From Thermohalobaculum sp050043005 (GTDB lineage Bacteria > Pseudomonadota > Alphaproteobacteria > Rhodobacterales > Rhodobacteraceae): a DNA stretch of 64,000 nucleotides. The DNA lies in NCBI GenBank assembly GCA_050043005.1, contig JBHJIZ010000078.1:1-64000 (forward strand). Direction: 5' to 3'. Position numbers and translations under genes: made by a program. Within the stretch, counting starts at the first letter, position 1, and the number at the start of each line of letters is the position of its first letter. The notes below the pieces were generated by a model. That model was not told the DNA's origin, made no database searches, and saw only the letters and a program-made list of their open reading frames with translations. This document shows, piece by piece, positions 8,228-17,266 of this stretch.

Positions 8228-9147
8228 TTCCGGTACTCGACTGGCAGGGTTTCGCGACGGGGCGTGATACCGAGACCTTTGTAACAGCCCTCGGTCAGGC
8301 ATTTCGCGGCTCAGGCTTCATGATGTTGACGGGTCACGGGATCGATGCCGACCTGATTGACAGGACGTTCGCTGCCGCTGATGGATTCTTTGCACTGCCA
8401 AAGCCTGAGAAAGAAGCGCTTGATATCCGTCAGAACCCGCATATTCGCGGGTGGGCCGCGCTGGGGACCGAGAATCTGGACGATACCTCGGACCAGACGG
8501 ACCAGAAGGAAGCATTCAACATCGGTCTGGATCTGGCACCCGACGACCCGCGCGTGCTTTCGGGCGAGCCTTTCCGGGGTGTCAATGTCTGGCCAGTTGG
8601 GCAGTCGGGCTTCCGGGAAACGGTACTGGACTACTTTGATGCTGTGCTTGATCTGGGCCGTGGCCTGCACCGTGCGATCGCCCTGGATCTGGGCCTGCCG
8701 CCAGAGCATTTCCACCCTTCGTTTTCCGCCCCGATGGCGACGCTTCGGCTGTTGCACTACCCGCCGGGAGATGGCGCGGGGATCGGCGCAGGGGCGCATA
8801 CGGACTATGGTTCGATTACGCTCTTGATGACGGACGCCGAGGCTGGTCTGCAAGTTCGTCCGCGGGGCGGGGACTGGACCGATGTGCCGCACGTTCCCGG
8901 TGCTTTCGTGGTCAACATCGGTGACTGCCTGATGCGTTGGACCAATGACATCTATGTCTCGACCCCGCATCGCGTACGCGCGCCAAAGCGGCAGCGCCGC
9001 TCTATCGCGTTCTTCATGGATCCGAACCCGGATGCCGTGATCTCGGCGTTGCCCGGCACGGGGGATGCGAAATACGCTCCGGTCACTGGCGCGGATTACT
9101 TGCGCAGCCGGCTGGACGCGACTTATGTGCCGGAGACCGCGGCATGA
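8224..9147 (+). CDS. 2-oxoglutarate/Fe(II)-type oxygenase, isopenicillin N synthase family
   Basis: A protein of 307 residues with the two domains of the family: the N-terminal DIOX_N segment (residues 1-110) and the 2OG-FeII_Oxy core. The facial triad is visible as His192 and Asp194 (AHTDYGS) and His249 (STPHRV). RRS at 258-260 supplies the co-substrate carboxylate-binding Arg and Ser. It starts at an ATGA overlap with the preceding gene; the longer open frame upstream is a shadow of that gene. Family members hydroxylate or oxidatively demethylate small molecules, including purines and pyrimidines in fungi and plants. Here it likely modifies a ring or an N-methyl group of the imported compound (inference). 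Confidence 0.88.
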   Translation: MIPVLDWQGFATGRDTETFVTALGQAFRGSGFMMLTGHGIDADLIDRTFAAADGFFALPKPEKEALDIRQNPHIRGWAALGTENLDDTSDQTDQKEAFNIGLDLAPDDPRVLSGEPFRGVNVWPVGQSGFRETVLDYFDAVLDLGRGLHRAIALDLGLPPEHFHPSFSAPMATLRLLHYPPGDGAGIGAGAHTDYGSITLLMTDAEAGLQVRPRGGDWTDVPHVPGAFVVNIGDCLMRWTNDIYVSTPHRVRAPKRQRRSIAFFMDPNPDAVISALPGTGDAKYAPVTGADYLRSRLDATYVPETAA

Positions 9148-9941
9148 CCCGACGCCTAGATTGGGCCGATTACCGCACAACCGAATATGTCGGCATCGAT
9201 CCGATGAAGACCATCGCGATCCTGCCGACGGCTGCCATCGAACAGCATGGTCCGCATCTGCCGGTCGGTGTCGATACAATGATCAACGCCGGGATGCTGG
9301 ATGTCTTGCGGTCCCGTTGCCCCGAAGATCTGGATATCCGCATTCTGCCAATCCAGGCGGTCGGCAAGTCGAATGAACATCTGCATGCGCCGGGCACGCT
9401 GACCTTGACCGCCGAAACCGCGCTGAAGGCCTGGGTCGAGATCGGGCTTTCGGTCCGCCGTGCCGGGGTTCGCAAGATCGTCATCGTCAATTCGCATGGC
9501 GGCAATCTCGATCTGATCTCGATCTTGTCGCGCGAGTTGCGGGTTCAGGCGGGCATGTTCGCGGTGAAGTGCCAGTGGGGGGCCTTTGGCCACCCGGAGG
9601 GCATGTACTCCGAGTTCGAGCGGAACTTTGGCATCCACGGCGGGGACGTCGAAACCTCGTTGATGCTGGCCTTCCGGCCCGAGACGGTGGACATGTCCCA
9701 CGCGACGCAGTTCCGGTCTACCGCCGAGACGTCCACGATCTCTCCGATCGGGCCGATTTCATACGGATGGATTGCGTCAGACCTGAACGTAGACGGGACT
9801 GTCGGAGACGCATCGCTCGCCACCGCAGACAAGGGCCACGCGACGGCGGAACATCAGGTTGCCGGTTTCATTGAACTGCTGCGTAAAGTCGAAGCGCAAA
9901 GCCTGGACGGTTTCGAGCCAACGTCAAACATGCTCCCTTAG
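9144..9941 (+). CDS. Creatininase-family amidohydrolase
   Basis: A protein of 265 residues of the creatinine amidohydrolase fold. Metal-ligand motifs are AIEQHGPHLPVGVD (Glu33, His35, Asp44) and NSHGGN (His118), with a further Glu in GGDVETS. Members hydrolyse cyclic amides such as creatinine or act in cofactor biosynthesis (MftE, ArfB). It is the last gene of the operon, overlaps the oxygenase by four bases and is followed by a strong hairpin terminator. With a CodA-like protein in the same operon, two independent cyclic-amide hydrolysis steps look likely. Confidence 0.86.
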   Translation: MTRRLDWADYRTTEYVGIDPMKTIAILPTAAIEQHGPHLPVGVDTMINAGMLDVLRSRCPEDLDIRILPIQAVGKSNEHLHAPGTLTLTAETALKAWVEIGLSVRRAGVRKIVIVNSHGGNLDLISILSRELRVQAGMFAVKCQWGAFGHPEGMYSEFERNFGIHGGDVETSLMLAFRPETVDMSHATQFRSTAETSTISPIGPISYGWIASDLNVDGTVGDASLATADKGHATAEHQVAGFIELLRKVEAQSLDGFEPTSNMLP

Positions 9942-9964
9942 ACCTACGAGAGCCCGAGAAAGCG

Positions 9965-9992
9965 AAAGGCCGGGGAAACCCGGCCTTTTTTT
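9965..9992. terminator. Bidirectional intrinsic terminator between the creatininase gene and ftsH
   Basis: The AGGCCGGG / CCCGGCCT stem with a short GAAA loop is flanked by A-rich sequence on the left and T7 on the right. It can terminate the + strand operon ending at 9941 and the - strand ftsH transcript ending at 10004. Confidence 0.9.
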
Positions 9993-10003
9993 GTTGTCGC
10001 GGC

Positions 10004-11926
10004 TTAGTTCGGCTGAGGTTCCATGTCTGGATCGGGCTCAGAGTCACCACGGCGCGGCTTGCCTGCCTTGGGAATTGCCGAATGTCCACCGCTCGACGAC
10101 GTCGTCTGAGTGTCGTCATCATCGTCACGGTCAAGCGGCTCACCGGCGATGATCTTGCGCAGATCGTCGTTCGTGAGCGTCTCGTACTCCAGAAGCCCTT
10201 GCGCAATCCTCTCGAACTCCTCGTTCTTATCGAGCAGCATGTTCTTTGCGGTGTCGTACGCCTCGTCGATCATGCGTTTGACTTCTTCGTCGATGGTCTT
10301 CTGCATCGCGCCGGAAATCCGCGTGGTGCCTGCCGAGTAGGCGCCGAGGAAACTGTCCTGCTGGTTTGCGTAGTCGATGTTGCCGACCATGTCCGACATC
10401 CCGAACTGCGTGACCATCGCGCGCGCAATGCGGCTGACCTGCTGGATATCCGACGTGGCACCCGAGGTAACGTTCTCGGCCCCGTATTTGATTTCTTCGG
10501 CCGCCTTACCGGCCATCGCCATGGCAAGCTGCGAGGTGTACTTGGTCTTAGTGACCGAATGGGTGTCGTGCTCGGGTACCGGCATGACGAGGCCCAAAGC
10601 GCGACCACGCGGTATGATTGTTGCTTTGTAGATCGGGTCATGTTGCGGCATGTACCAGCCGACGAGCGCGTGACCTGCTTCGTGGTAAGCGGTCATTTCC
10701 TTCTCTTCCGGACGCATGACCATCGAGCGGCGCTCTGCGCCCATCATCACCTTGTCCTTCGCGAACTCGAAGTCGTCCATCGTAACAAGACGCTTTTCGG
10801 CCCGCGCCGCCGCCAATGCGGCCTCGTTCACCAGGTTTGCGAGGTCTGCGCCCGAGAAGCCCGGCGTCGACCGTGCGATGTCACGCAGATTGACGTTCGG
10901 TGCCAGCGGAACCTTACGCGCGTGGACCTGAAGGATTTTCTCCCGCCCCTTGATGTCGGGGTTGTTCACGGTGACCTGACGGTCGAAGCGGCCAGGACGC
11001 AGCAGAGCCGGGTCGAGGACGTCCGGACGGTTGGTTGCAGCGATCAGGATAACGCCTTCGTTCGCCTCGAACCCGTCTATCTCGACCAGAAGTTGGTTCA
11101 GAGTCTGTTCACGCTCATCGTTGCCGCCGCCATATCCGGCGCCACGGTGGCGACCGACAGCGTCAATTTCGTCGATGAAAACGATACAGGGTGCGTTCTT
11201 CTTCGCCTGTTCGAACATATCGCGCACACGCGACGCACCGACGCCGACGAACATCTCGACGAAATCGGAACCCGAGATCGAGAAGAACGGCACGCCGGCC
11301 TCGCCCGCGATGGCCCGCGCCAGCAACGTCTTACCAGTGCCCGGAGGTCCGACCAGCAAAGCACCCTTGGGGATCTTACCACCCAGACGGCTATACTTCT
11401 GTGGATCCTTCAAGAACTCGACAATTTCCTCGAGCTCCTCCTTGGCCTCGTCGATCCCGGCAACGTCGTCAAACGTCACCTTGCCCTGACGTTCGGTCAG
11501 CAGCTTTGCCTTGGACTTTCCAAAGCCCATGGCGCCGCGCCCGCCGCCCTGCATCCGATTCAGCATGAAGAACCAGAACCCGAGAAGCAGCAGCATCGGC
11601 AGCAGGTAGAAGCTGATCATCGAGAGGAAGCTGCGCTCCTGCGGTTCGGCCGTGAATGCCACGCCGTGCTCGCGCAGATCAGCAATGATGTCGGTGCCGT
11701 AGGGCTGGACTGTCTGGAGACGCTGGCCGTCCGTCGTGATGACCTCAATGTTCTCGCCATCGATCGTGACACGCGAAACCTGGTCATTCTCAACTTTTTG
11801 GAGGAACTCCGAGAATGGGATCGTGCTGCTGCGTCCCGATCCGGATCCATCCTGCAACACGCTAAACAGCGTTACCATCAGAAGAATCAGGATGCCCCAA
11901 AAGACGAGGTTCTTTGCATTGCCCAA
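10004..11926 (-). CDS. ftsH: ATP-dependent zinc metalloprotease FtsH
   Basis: A membrane AAA+ protease of 640 residues. Transmembrane helices lie at about residues 8-24 and 103-121 around a periplasmic domain. Walker A GPPGTGKT is at 193-200, Walker B IVFIDE at 248-253, the second region of homology at about 300-315, and the zinc site HEAGH at 415-419. It degrades misfolded membrane proteins and short-lived regulators such as LpxC. The acidic and low-complexity tail (DRDDDDDT) is typical of alphaproteobacterial FtsH. It is the last gene of the tol-pal-tilS run, 97 bases after tilS. Confidence 0.98.
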   Translation of the reverse strand: MGNAKNLVFWGILILLMVTLFSVLQDGSGSGRSSTIPFSEFLQKVENDQVSRVTIDGENIEVITTDGQRLQTVQPYGTDIIADLREHGVAFTAEPQERSFLSMISFYLLPMLLLLGFWFFMLNRMQGGGRGAMGFGKSKAKLLTERQGKVTFDDVAGIDEAKEELEEIVEFLKDPQKYSRLGGKIPKGALLVGPPGTGKTLLARAIAGEAGVPFFSISGSDFVEMFVGVGASRVRDMFEQAKKNAPCIVFIDEIDAVGRHRGAGYGGGNDEREQTLNQLLVEIDGFEANEGVILIAATNRPDVLDPALLRPGRFDRQVTVNNPDIKGREKILQVHARKVPLAPNVNLRDIARSTPGFSGADLANLVNEAALAAARAEKRLVTMDDFEFAKDKVMMGAERRSMVMRPEEKEMTAYHEAGHALVGWYMPQHDPIYKATIIPRGRALGLVMPVPEHDTHSVTKTKYTSQLAMAMAGKAAEEIKYGAENVTSGATSDIQQVSRIARAMVTQFGMSDMVGNIDYANQQDSFLGAYSAGTTRISGAMQKTIDEEVKRMIDEAYDTAKNMLLDKNEEFERIAQGLLEYETLTNDDLRKIIAGEPLDRDDDDDTQTTSSSGGHSAIPKAGKPRRGDSEPDPDMEPQPN

Positions 11927-12023
11927 GGGTCAGGTCCTCTCGGTCATCGATTTCATTCGGCATGTACGCCAGACACCGTAACATAGGGATAAAGCATCAG
12001 GAGTTAAGGCCGGTGCGACAGGT

Positions 12024-13034
12024 TTAGCTTTCCGGTGCCCCGTCGTCCAGCGCCGTGCCAGGTTCGCGTCGGATGAGGATCTGGCTCGGGGTAAGATCGA
12101 TCAGGCATCGACCAAGCGTCGTCCGAGTAACCTCGATGCTCACCGTCTTTTCATAGAGCGGTAGGAGCGCGCGAAATCGGGGCCGATAGACATGCCCACC
12201 AGTGCGGCGCAAAACATCGGCGAGCACACGCATCCCGGTGTCGGAAACGGCCCGACGCAAGGCTTCGCGATCGATCGCCACGGTGCCGCCGTTTTCTCGG
12301 CAGGCTTGAGTTGCCAAATCCTTGGCTGCGGTCGTCAGCACTTCACCCTGGCGCCGAAGCCTGTCTGCGGTCGCCGCCAGTCCCGGCACATCGATGCCGA
12401 GTGGTGTGAGAACCTCCAACGCATGACGGGCTTTCACACGATCAAAGCTTTTGTCGTCGTTGGTCGGATCTTCCGACCATGGGACTTCCCGTGCAGCCAG
12501 CCATGATCTCAGATCCTGGCGCCGTAAGCTCAGCAGTGGACGCAAGAACTGAACGTCTTCGACCTCGCGCACAGGGGCCATGCCGCTCAAACCCTCGGCG
12601 CCGGAACCCCGCGCCAGACGCATCAGAACCGTCTCGGCCTGATCATCCATCGTGTGACCGAGTAGAACAGCGCGCGCGGACCTTCCCTTGGCCCATGACG
12701 CCAGAACACCGTACCGCGCGTCCCGCAAGCGCGCACTGAGGTTCCCTGCTTCAGGCAAGGACGGCAGTGAGAGAAGACTGTGCGAGATGCCAAGGGTGGC
12801 GCAACGGGAAGCCACCAGTTGCGCTTCGGCCCGTGCCTCGGCCCTCAGGCCATGATCAACCGTCGCCGCGACGATGCGATCGCAAAACCCGCTGGACGCG
12901 GCGAGTTCCAGCAAGGCCATGGAATCTCCACCCCCCGACACAGCAACGCCCAACACGTCACACCGCTCCGGGATCAGGCGGCGCAGAGCAGCGCGAAACT
13001 CTTCGTCAATGTTCTGGGATGTGTGGTCAACCAC
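12024..13034 (-). CDS. tilS: tRNA(Ile)-lysidine synthase TilS
   Basis: A cytoplasmic enzyme of 336 residues that converts the wobble cytidine of tRNA-Ile(CAU) to lysidine using ATP and lysine. The PP-loop SGGGDS is at residues 33-38, and LGHTMDDQAET near 125 is the conserved second motif. The C-terminal substrate-binding domain is shorter than in E. coli, as is common in alphaproteobacteria. Its start lies eight bases inside the end of cpoB, so the two are translationally coupled. Confidence 0.95.
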   Translation of the reverse strand: MVDHTSQNIDEEFRAALRRLIPERCDVLGVAVSGGGDSMALLELAASSGFCDRIVAATVDHGLRAEARAEAQLVASRCATLGISHSLLSLPSLPEAGNLSARLRDARYGVLASWAKGRSARAVLLGHTMDDQAETVLMRLARGSGAEGLSGMAPVREVEDVQFLRPLLSLRRQDLRSWLAAREVPWSEDPTNDDKSFDRVKARHALEVLTPLGIDVPGLAATADRLRRQGEVLTTAAKDLATQACRENGGTVAIDREALRRAVSDTGMRVLADVLRRTGGHVYRPRFRALLPLYEKTVSIEVTRTTLGRCLIDLTPSQILIRREPGTALDDGAPES

Positions 13035-13863
13035 ACGTCAATTGGTCGGCTTCGGCGCTGGCCTGTCCAACCTCTGCCGAGTTCGGAAACTGCGCGCCGA
13101 CTTCGCGCAATGTCAGGCAGGCCTCGTTCAACTGGCCCAACCTGCCCAGCGTCACACCCAGTTTGTAGAGGTTCTTGGACGCTTCCCGACCCTGCCGGTC
13201 AAAGTTGTACCCGTTCAGGTAGCTGCGCGCTGCTTCTGCGTGTTGGCCCCGCACGAACTGGCTTTCCCCCAGCCAGTACCAGGCATCCGCAGTCAAAGGA
13301 CTTCCCTGAAATTCGTTCAGGAACTGGCGCAGGCGATCTTCCGCTTGATCGAACCTGCCCTGTTCCACGTCTTGTGCCGCGCGATCCAGATCTCCCTGTT
13401 CCGACACTGACACCCTGGGTTCGATGACTGCCCCAACCGAGTCCTGAGTCGACGGCGTACCGCCCAAAGGTTGCACCGCCCCATCGGTCGGGTTGCCTTC
13501 GAGTTCGTTCAGACGAAACTCGATATCTCCGAACCGGCGCGTGGCGTCCTGAGAAATCCGGGTCAACTGGTTCTGCATCTGCTCGACCTGAGCCGTGAGG
13601 CGCCTGATCTCGCCTTCGAGCTGGTTGAACCGGTCGCTCGAGACTCCGCCGCCACCGGTGCCGCCGCTTTGAGGCGTGTTGACAACCGATCCGACCTGTC
13701 CACCCAGACGTGCCCGGATGTCAGCCAGTTCTGCGTCGAGAACGTCCAGCCGATAGCGCAGATCTTCCGGTGAGGATGAGCCGGTCCAAGTCTGGCCGTG
13801 AACGGTCGAAGTCTGCGCAAACATGGCAAGCACTGCGATGAATGCGAAAGGACGGAAAATCAT
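13027..13863 (-). CDS. cpoB: Cell division coordinator CpoB / Tol-Pal system protein YbgF
   Basis: A periplasmic protein of 278 residues. The signal peptide is about 24 residues, ending in VHG. It is followed by a coiled-coil trimerisation segment (about 35-110) and three TPR repeats in the C-terminal 130 residues. CpoB links Tol-Pal constriction to peptidoglycan synthesis. I chose the ATG at 13863 because GGAG lies seven bases before it and it opens directly with the signal peptide; the longer frame to 13911 lacks this. It sits between pal and tilS, the conserved place. Confidence 0.93.
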   Translation of the reverse strand: MIFRPFAFIAVLAMFAQTSTVHGQTWTGSSSPEDLRYRLDVLDAELADIRARLGGQVGSVVNTPQSGGTGGGGVSSDRFNQLEGEIRRLTAQVEQMQNQLTRISQDATRRFGDIEFRLNELEGNPTDGAVQPLGGTPSTQDSVGAVIEPRVSVSEQGDLDRAAQDVEQGRFDQAEDRLRQFLNEFQGSPLTADAWYWLGESQFVRGQHAEAARSYLNGYNFDRQGREASKNLYKLGVTLGRLGQLNEACLTLREVGAQFPNSAEVGQASAEADQLTCG

Positions 13864-13923
13864 ATCGTACTCCAGATGCAGGTGACGCACCGGCGCGACC
13901 AGGGCGGCCACGCCGGTCCATCA

Positions 13924-14418
13924 TCAGCTGGACGGTGCGCCTGCGACAATGCTGACGCCGCGGCGGTTCTGGGACCAGCAGCTTTCGTCCGAGCACAAAG
14001 CTGCAGGTCGCTCCTTGCCGAAGGTCACGGCCCGCAAGGTGTTCGCGGCCACACCCTGTCCGACGAGATAGCGCCGCACCGAGTTGGCACGCCGAGCGCC
14101 GAGGGCAAGGTTGTACTGACGGGTGCCGCGTTCGTCGGCATGGCCTTCGATCGTCAGTGTCCGGCCGGGATTGGCCGCCAGCCAGCGGGCCTGGCGATCC
14201 AGCGTCGAACGGGCCTGAGCATCCAGCGTATGCTGATCGGTCGCGAAGAAGACACGGTCGCCCACGACCTGGTTGAAGTATTCAATCGTGTTGGGTGCCG
14301 GCCCCCCCGGCGCCGCAGCCGGTGTGTTCGCGGTTTCAGCAGCCGGTGGCGGCGTGTCGTCCGATCACGCGGCCACGGCGAAAGCGGCGAGCACCGCAAA
14401 TACTGGAAGCAGTTTCAT
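13924..14418 (-). pseudogene. pal: Peptidoglycan-associated lipoprotein Pal, interrupted by TGA at the lipobox cysteine codon
   Basis: Reading from the ATG at 14418 gives the signal peptide MKLLPVFAVLAAFAVAA. An in-frame TGA at 14365-14367 follows, and then SDDTPPPA runs without a break into a complete OmpA-like domain. That domain contains GHADERGTRQYNL, with the peptidoglycan-contacting Asp and Arg. The expected residue at the TGA is the lipid-attachment Cys of the lipobox (VAAC), so the only change needed is TGC to TGA. Apart from this stop the 164-codon frame has normal length and composition. It sits between tolB and cpoB as expected. An internal GTG could start the OmpA domain but would give no signal peptide. 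Whether the stop is real, recoded or a sequencing error cannot be settled here. Confidence 0.85.
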
Positions 14419-14575
14419 GATGAGGATCTCCTTGCCTGTCTCACATCGTGTCCCCCAAGCGGCCCCTGTCTCGCCACCCGAGTATCCCAACCCACCCTAT
14501 CTCGCGCAAGAGCGGGTGCGGCACCTGATGTCACGATCTGTGACAATCCGTGCACACACCATCTCGTGATCGCAC

Positions 14576-15913
14576 TCAATTCCTCATTGGCGACCATGCC
14601 GGGTCCGAGCCTGGGCCATTGGTTTTCACACCGCGAAGGTTGATACCGGTAACATCGACGCTCATCACCTGTGCGGTCCCGCGCGCGCCGGGGCTTTCGC
14701 GGTAGAACATCAGCACCCGGCCGTTCGGCGAAAAGGTCGGACCCTCGTCCAGAAAGCTCGTCGTCAGAAGCCGTTCCTCCGAACCATCGGGGCGCATGAC
14801 CCCAATGTGGAAGCGTCCGCCCGTCATTTTGGTGAAGGCAACCAGATCTCCCTTCGGCGACCAGACCGGCGTACCATACGACCCGCTGCCAAAACTGATG
14901 CGACGCCCCTCTCCGCCAGAGGCCGGCATGACGTAAAGCTGCGGGCGTCCGGACCGGTCGCTTTCGAAGACAATCTGCGATCCGTCCGGGCTGTACGACG
15001 GGGATGTCTCGATCGCCGGGCTGCGCGTCAGACGGCGCTTGCGACGGTTGGACAGGTTCATCGCATAAAGATCGGTGTTGCCATCCTGCGCGAGGCTCAG
15101 GATCACCTCGTTCCCCGAGGGCGAGAACTGCGGCGCGAAAGTCATCCCCGGGAACGTTCCCAGCCGCTCGCGCTGGTTGGTGTTCAGGTTCATCAGATAC
15201 ACTTCCGGCGCACCGGTGTTGTAGGAGATATAGAGGATCTGCTGGTCGTTCGGCGCAAAGCGCGGCGACAGCACAAGACCCGATGCATCCGGCAGGGTCC
15301 GGAAATTCGCACCGTCATAGTCCATGATCGCGAGGCGTTTGCGGCGGTCGCCCTTCGGTCCGCTTTCCGCAACGAAGACCACGCGACTGTCGAAATACGG
15401 TCCTTCGCCGGTCATCTGGGTGTAGGCCCCATCCGCAACCTTGTGGCCAACCCGGCGCCAGTCCGTGGGGTCTGCAAGGATCTGAAGACCCGTGAGCTGT
15501 TCTTCGGCTTCCGTATCGAAGACCCGGAACTGGACGACCAGACGCCCGTCGCTCGCCTGGGTCACCGTGCCCGTGATCAGAGCCGCCGCATTGATCGCCC
15601 GCCAATCCGTATATTGCGGGACGACGTCGAAATCCTCGATCTTGCCGATATGTGCCTCGCGCGGGATGATCCGGAAAAGGCCCGAGCTTTCCAGATCCGC
15701 GGCAACGATCTGGCTGATCTCAACACCGCGTTGGCCAAGTGCTTCGGAGGCGAGAAAATCAGCGATCGCGATGGGGATCGGCTGAAAATCCGGGTCGTCG
15801 ATATCAATCAGGGGTTCGCCATCGATGTCCTGAGCCTGCGCGAGACCGGCGAAAGGAACGATAAAGGAAATCGCAAGGGTGAGTGCGAGGATCTGGGCGA
15901 AGCGGTACATCAT
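14576..15913 (-). CDS. tolB: Tol-Pal system beta-propeller protein TolB
   Basis: A periplasmic protein of 445 residues. The signal peptide is about 27 residues, ending in AQA. It is followed by the TolB N-terminal domain, which would contact TolA, and a C-terminal propeller with repeated motifs such as SPSYSPDGSQIVFESDRSG. It shuttles between Pal and TolA during constriction. The gene overlaps tolA by four bases. Unlike pal downstream, its frame is intact. Confidence 0.97.
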   Translation of the reverse strand: MMYRFAQILALTLAISFIVPFAGLAQAQDIDGEPLIDIDDPDFQPIPIAIADFLASEALGQRGVEISQIVAADLESSGLFRIIPREAHIGKIEDFDVVPQYTDWRAINAAALITGTVTQASDGRLVVQFRVFDTEAEEQLTGLQILADPTDWRRVGHKVADGAYTQMTGEGPYFDSRVVFVAESGPKGDRRKRLAIMDYDGANFRTLPDASGLVLSPRFAPNDQQILYISYNTGAPEVYLMNLNTNQRERLGTFPGMTFAPQFSPSGNEVILSLAQDGNTDLYAMNLSNRRKRRLTRSPAIETSPSYSPDGSQIVFESDRSGRPQLYVMPASGGEGRRISFGSGSYGTPVWSPKGDLVAFTKMTGGRFHIGVMRPDGSEERLLTTSFLDEGPTFSPNGRVLMFYRESPGARGTAQVMSVDVTGINLRGVKTNGPGSDPAWSPMRN

Positions 15914-17265
15914 GATGAGAACCCGATCTTATCCGTTGAGAACCGGAAGTTCAGCACCTTCCAGCGGTCGTACTTATCTGCGGGCAAGCGGCGGAATTCG
16001 CCTGCACTTGCAGCGCGCGAAATCGCACGCCGGCCTGCATTGAACAAGGCTCTTTGCGAGGCATCGGTCCCACCAGCAGCCTGACGCAGAGTGGGCTTGC
16101 CGACGATCTTTCCCTGCTTGTCCAGTTTCACGCGGACCGTCACGCGCAGAGAACGGTCCGAGCGATCGCCATTGTAGGTGTAATACTTCTTGATACCGAT
16201 CCGCAGAGCATCGCGCTCGCCGCGCGACAGCTTTGGTGCTCTGACCGCCGAACTGCCAGTTGGTTTGGCTGGTTTGTCGGCTGCCTTTGGTTTGGCCTCG
16301 GCAGTCTGGCTGGCACGCTTCTGTTGCTCGGTCCGCGAGGCCGCCAGGGCCGCCGCGGCTTTGTCGGCGGGTTTTGCGACGGGTAGCTTGGCAATCTGCG
16401 GGGCCGGGCCCTCTGGTGCTTCTTCCTCGACCGGATCAGTATCTTTGGCCACCTCGGTCGGGGCTGCCTCCGGGTCGGGCTTGGGCGAGTCTTCCTGTTC
16501 CGGGCGAGCGGTTTCGGACGGCTCTTCTGGCTTCTGCTGCTCGGGCTCGGGTTCCGGTTCCGGCGGACGCGCGGGTTTCGACACCGGGGCAGATTCACCG
16601 GTCGAGGCCAGGGGCTGCAACGGATCGGTGTTCGGCGTTGTCGAGTCTGTCTCGGGCGCCAGTTGATCCTCGGATTGTTCCGGTGTTGCCTCGGCGAGTG
16701 TCGCGGATTCGCGTTCAGGCTCCGGTTCGTTCAGATCGGGTTCGGGCTCAGGATCTGGCGGACGGTCGGGACGCTTGCTGGGCAACGGCGCGCTGATTGC
16801 AGAAACCGCGCGCTGGGGCTCGGTCGCATCCGGGCTTTCGGGTTCGGCTGCCTGCCGGTCGAGCGAGTCTGGCGACGGGATCTCAGCAATCGAGGGCCGC
16901 GGCGCTTCCGTCGGGATCTCGGTCGGTGGAGGTGGCAGCGCGATCTCTGGCTTTACCGGGGTGTCTTCCGGTGCGTCGGCCGCAGAAAGCGTGGGCGCGT
17001 CTGTGCTCGCCGTCTCGTCTTCGGATTGGTCCACGGCATCCGGTGCGCTCTGATCATCGGACGGCGGCGAAAGCTCTGCCGGTCCCTCGGACTGTACGAA
17101 GGGCGCGGTGGACAATGCGGCATCGAACTCGGTTCCGTCGACCAGCTCGATCTCGGCGATTGTCAGAGGCTCGGTCTCGGACGCTGAAAAAAAATCCACG
17201 CCCCAGATCGCGAACGCAACCAGCGCCAGATGGGCGGAACCTGATATGGTCGCGCCGGTCTTCAT
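15910..17265 (-). CDS. tolA: Cell envelope protein TolA
   Basis: A protein of 451 residues. A single N-terminal transmembrane helix lies at about residues 9-28. A very long Pro/Glu-rich periplasmic spacer covers about 60-330, where enterobacterial TolA has an Ala/Lys helix. The C-terminal TolA/TonB-like domain includes YYTYNGDRS and VRVKLDKQG. It transduces proton motive force from TolQR to TolB and Pal. The start at 17265 puts it one base after tolR and makes the hydrophobic segment N-terminal; nine upstream in-frame codons overlap tolR and are not needed. Confidence 0.93.
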   Translation of the reverse strand: MKTGATISGSAHLALVAFAIWGVDFFSASETEPLTIAEIELVDGTEFDAALSTAPFVQSEGPAELSPPSDDQSAPDAVDQSEDETASTDAPTLSAADAPEDTPVKPEIALPPPPTEIPTEAPRPSIAEIPSPDSLDRQAAEPESPDATEPQRAVSAISAPLPSKRPDRPPDPEPEPDLNEPEPERESATLAEATPEQSEDQLAPETDSTTPNTDPLQPLASTGESAPVSKPARPPEPEPEPEQQKPEEPSETARPEQEDSPKPDPEAAPTEVAKDTDPVEEEAPEGPAPQIAKLPVAKPADKAAAALAASRTEQQKRASQTAEAKPKAADKPAKPTGSSAVRAPKLSRGERDALRIGIKKYYTYNGDRSDRSLRVTVRVKLDKQGKIVGKPTLRQAAGGTDASQRALFNAGRRAISRAASAGEFRRLPADKYDRWKVLNFRFSTDKIGFSS

Positions 17266-17266
17266 G

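Noticed and set aside
10082..11986. Long antisense frame across ftsH (634 codons)
   Set aside because: It is the shadow of ftsH: no start signal, no family motif and composition typical of antisense frames in GC-rich genes.
14365..14367. Selenocysteine at the pal TGA
   Set aside because: No SECIS-like hairpin is evident just downstream and selenocysteine at a lipobox cysteine is not known to me; kept only as a remote option.
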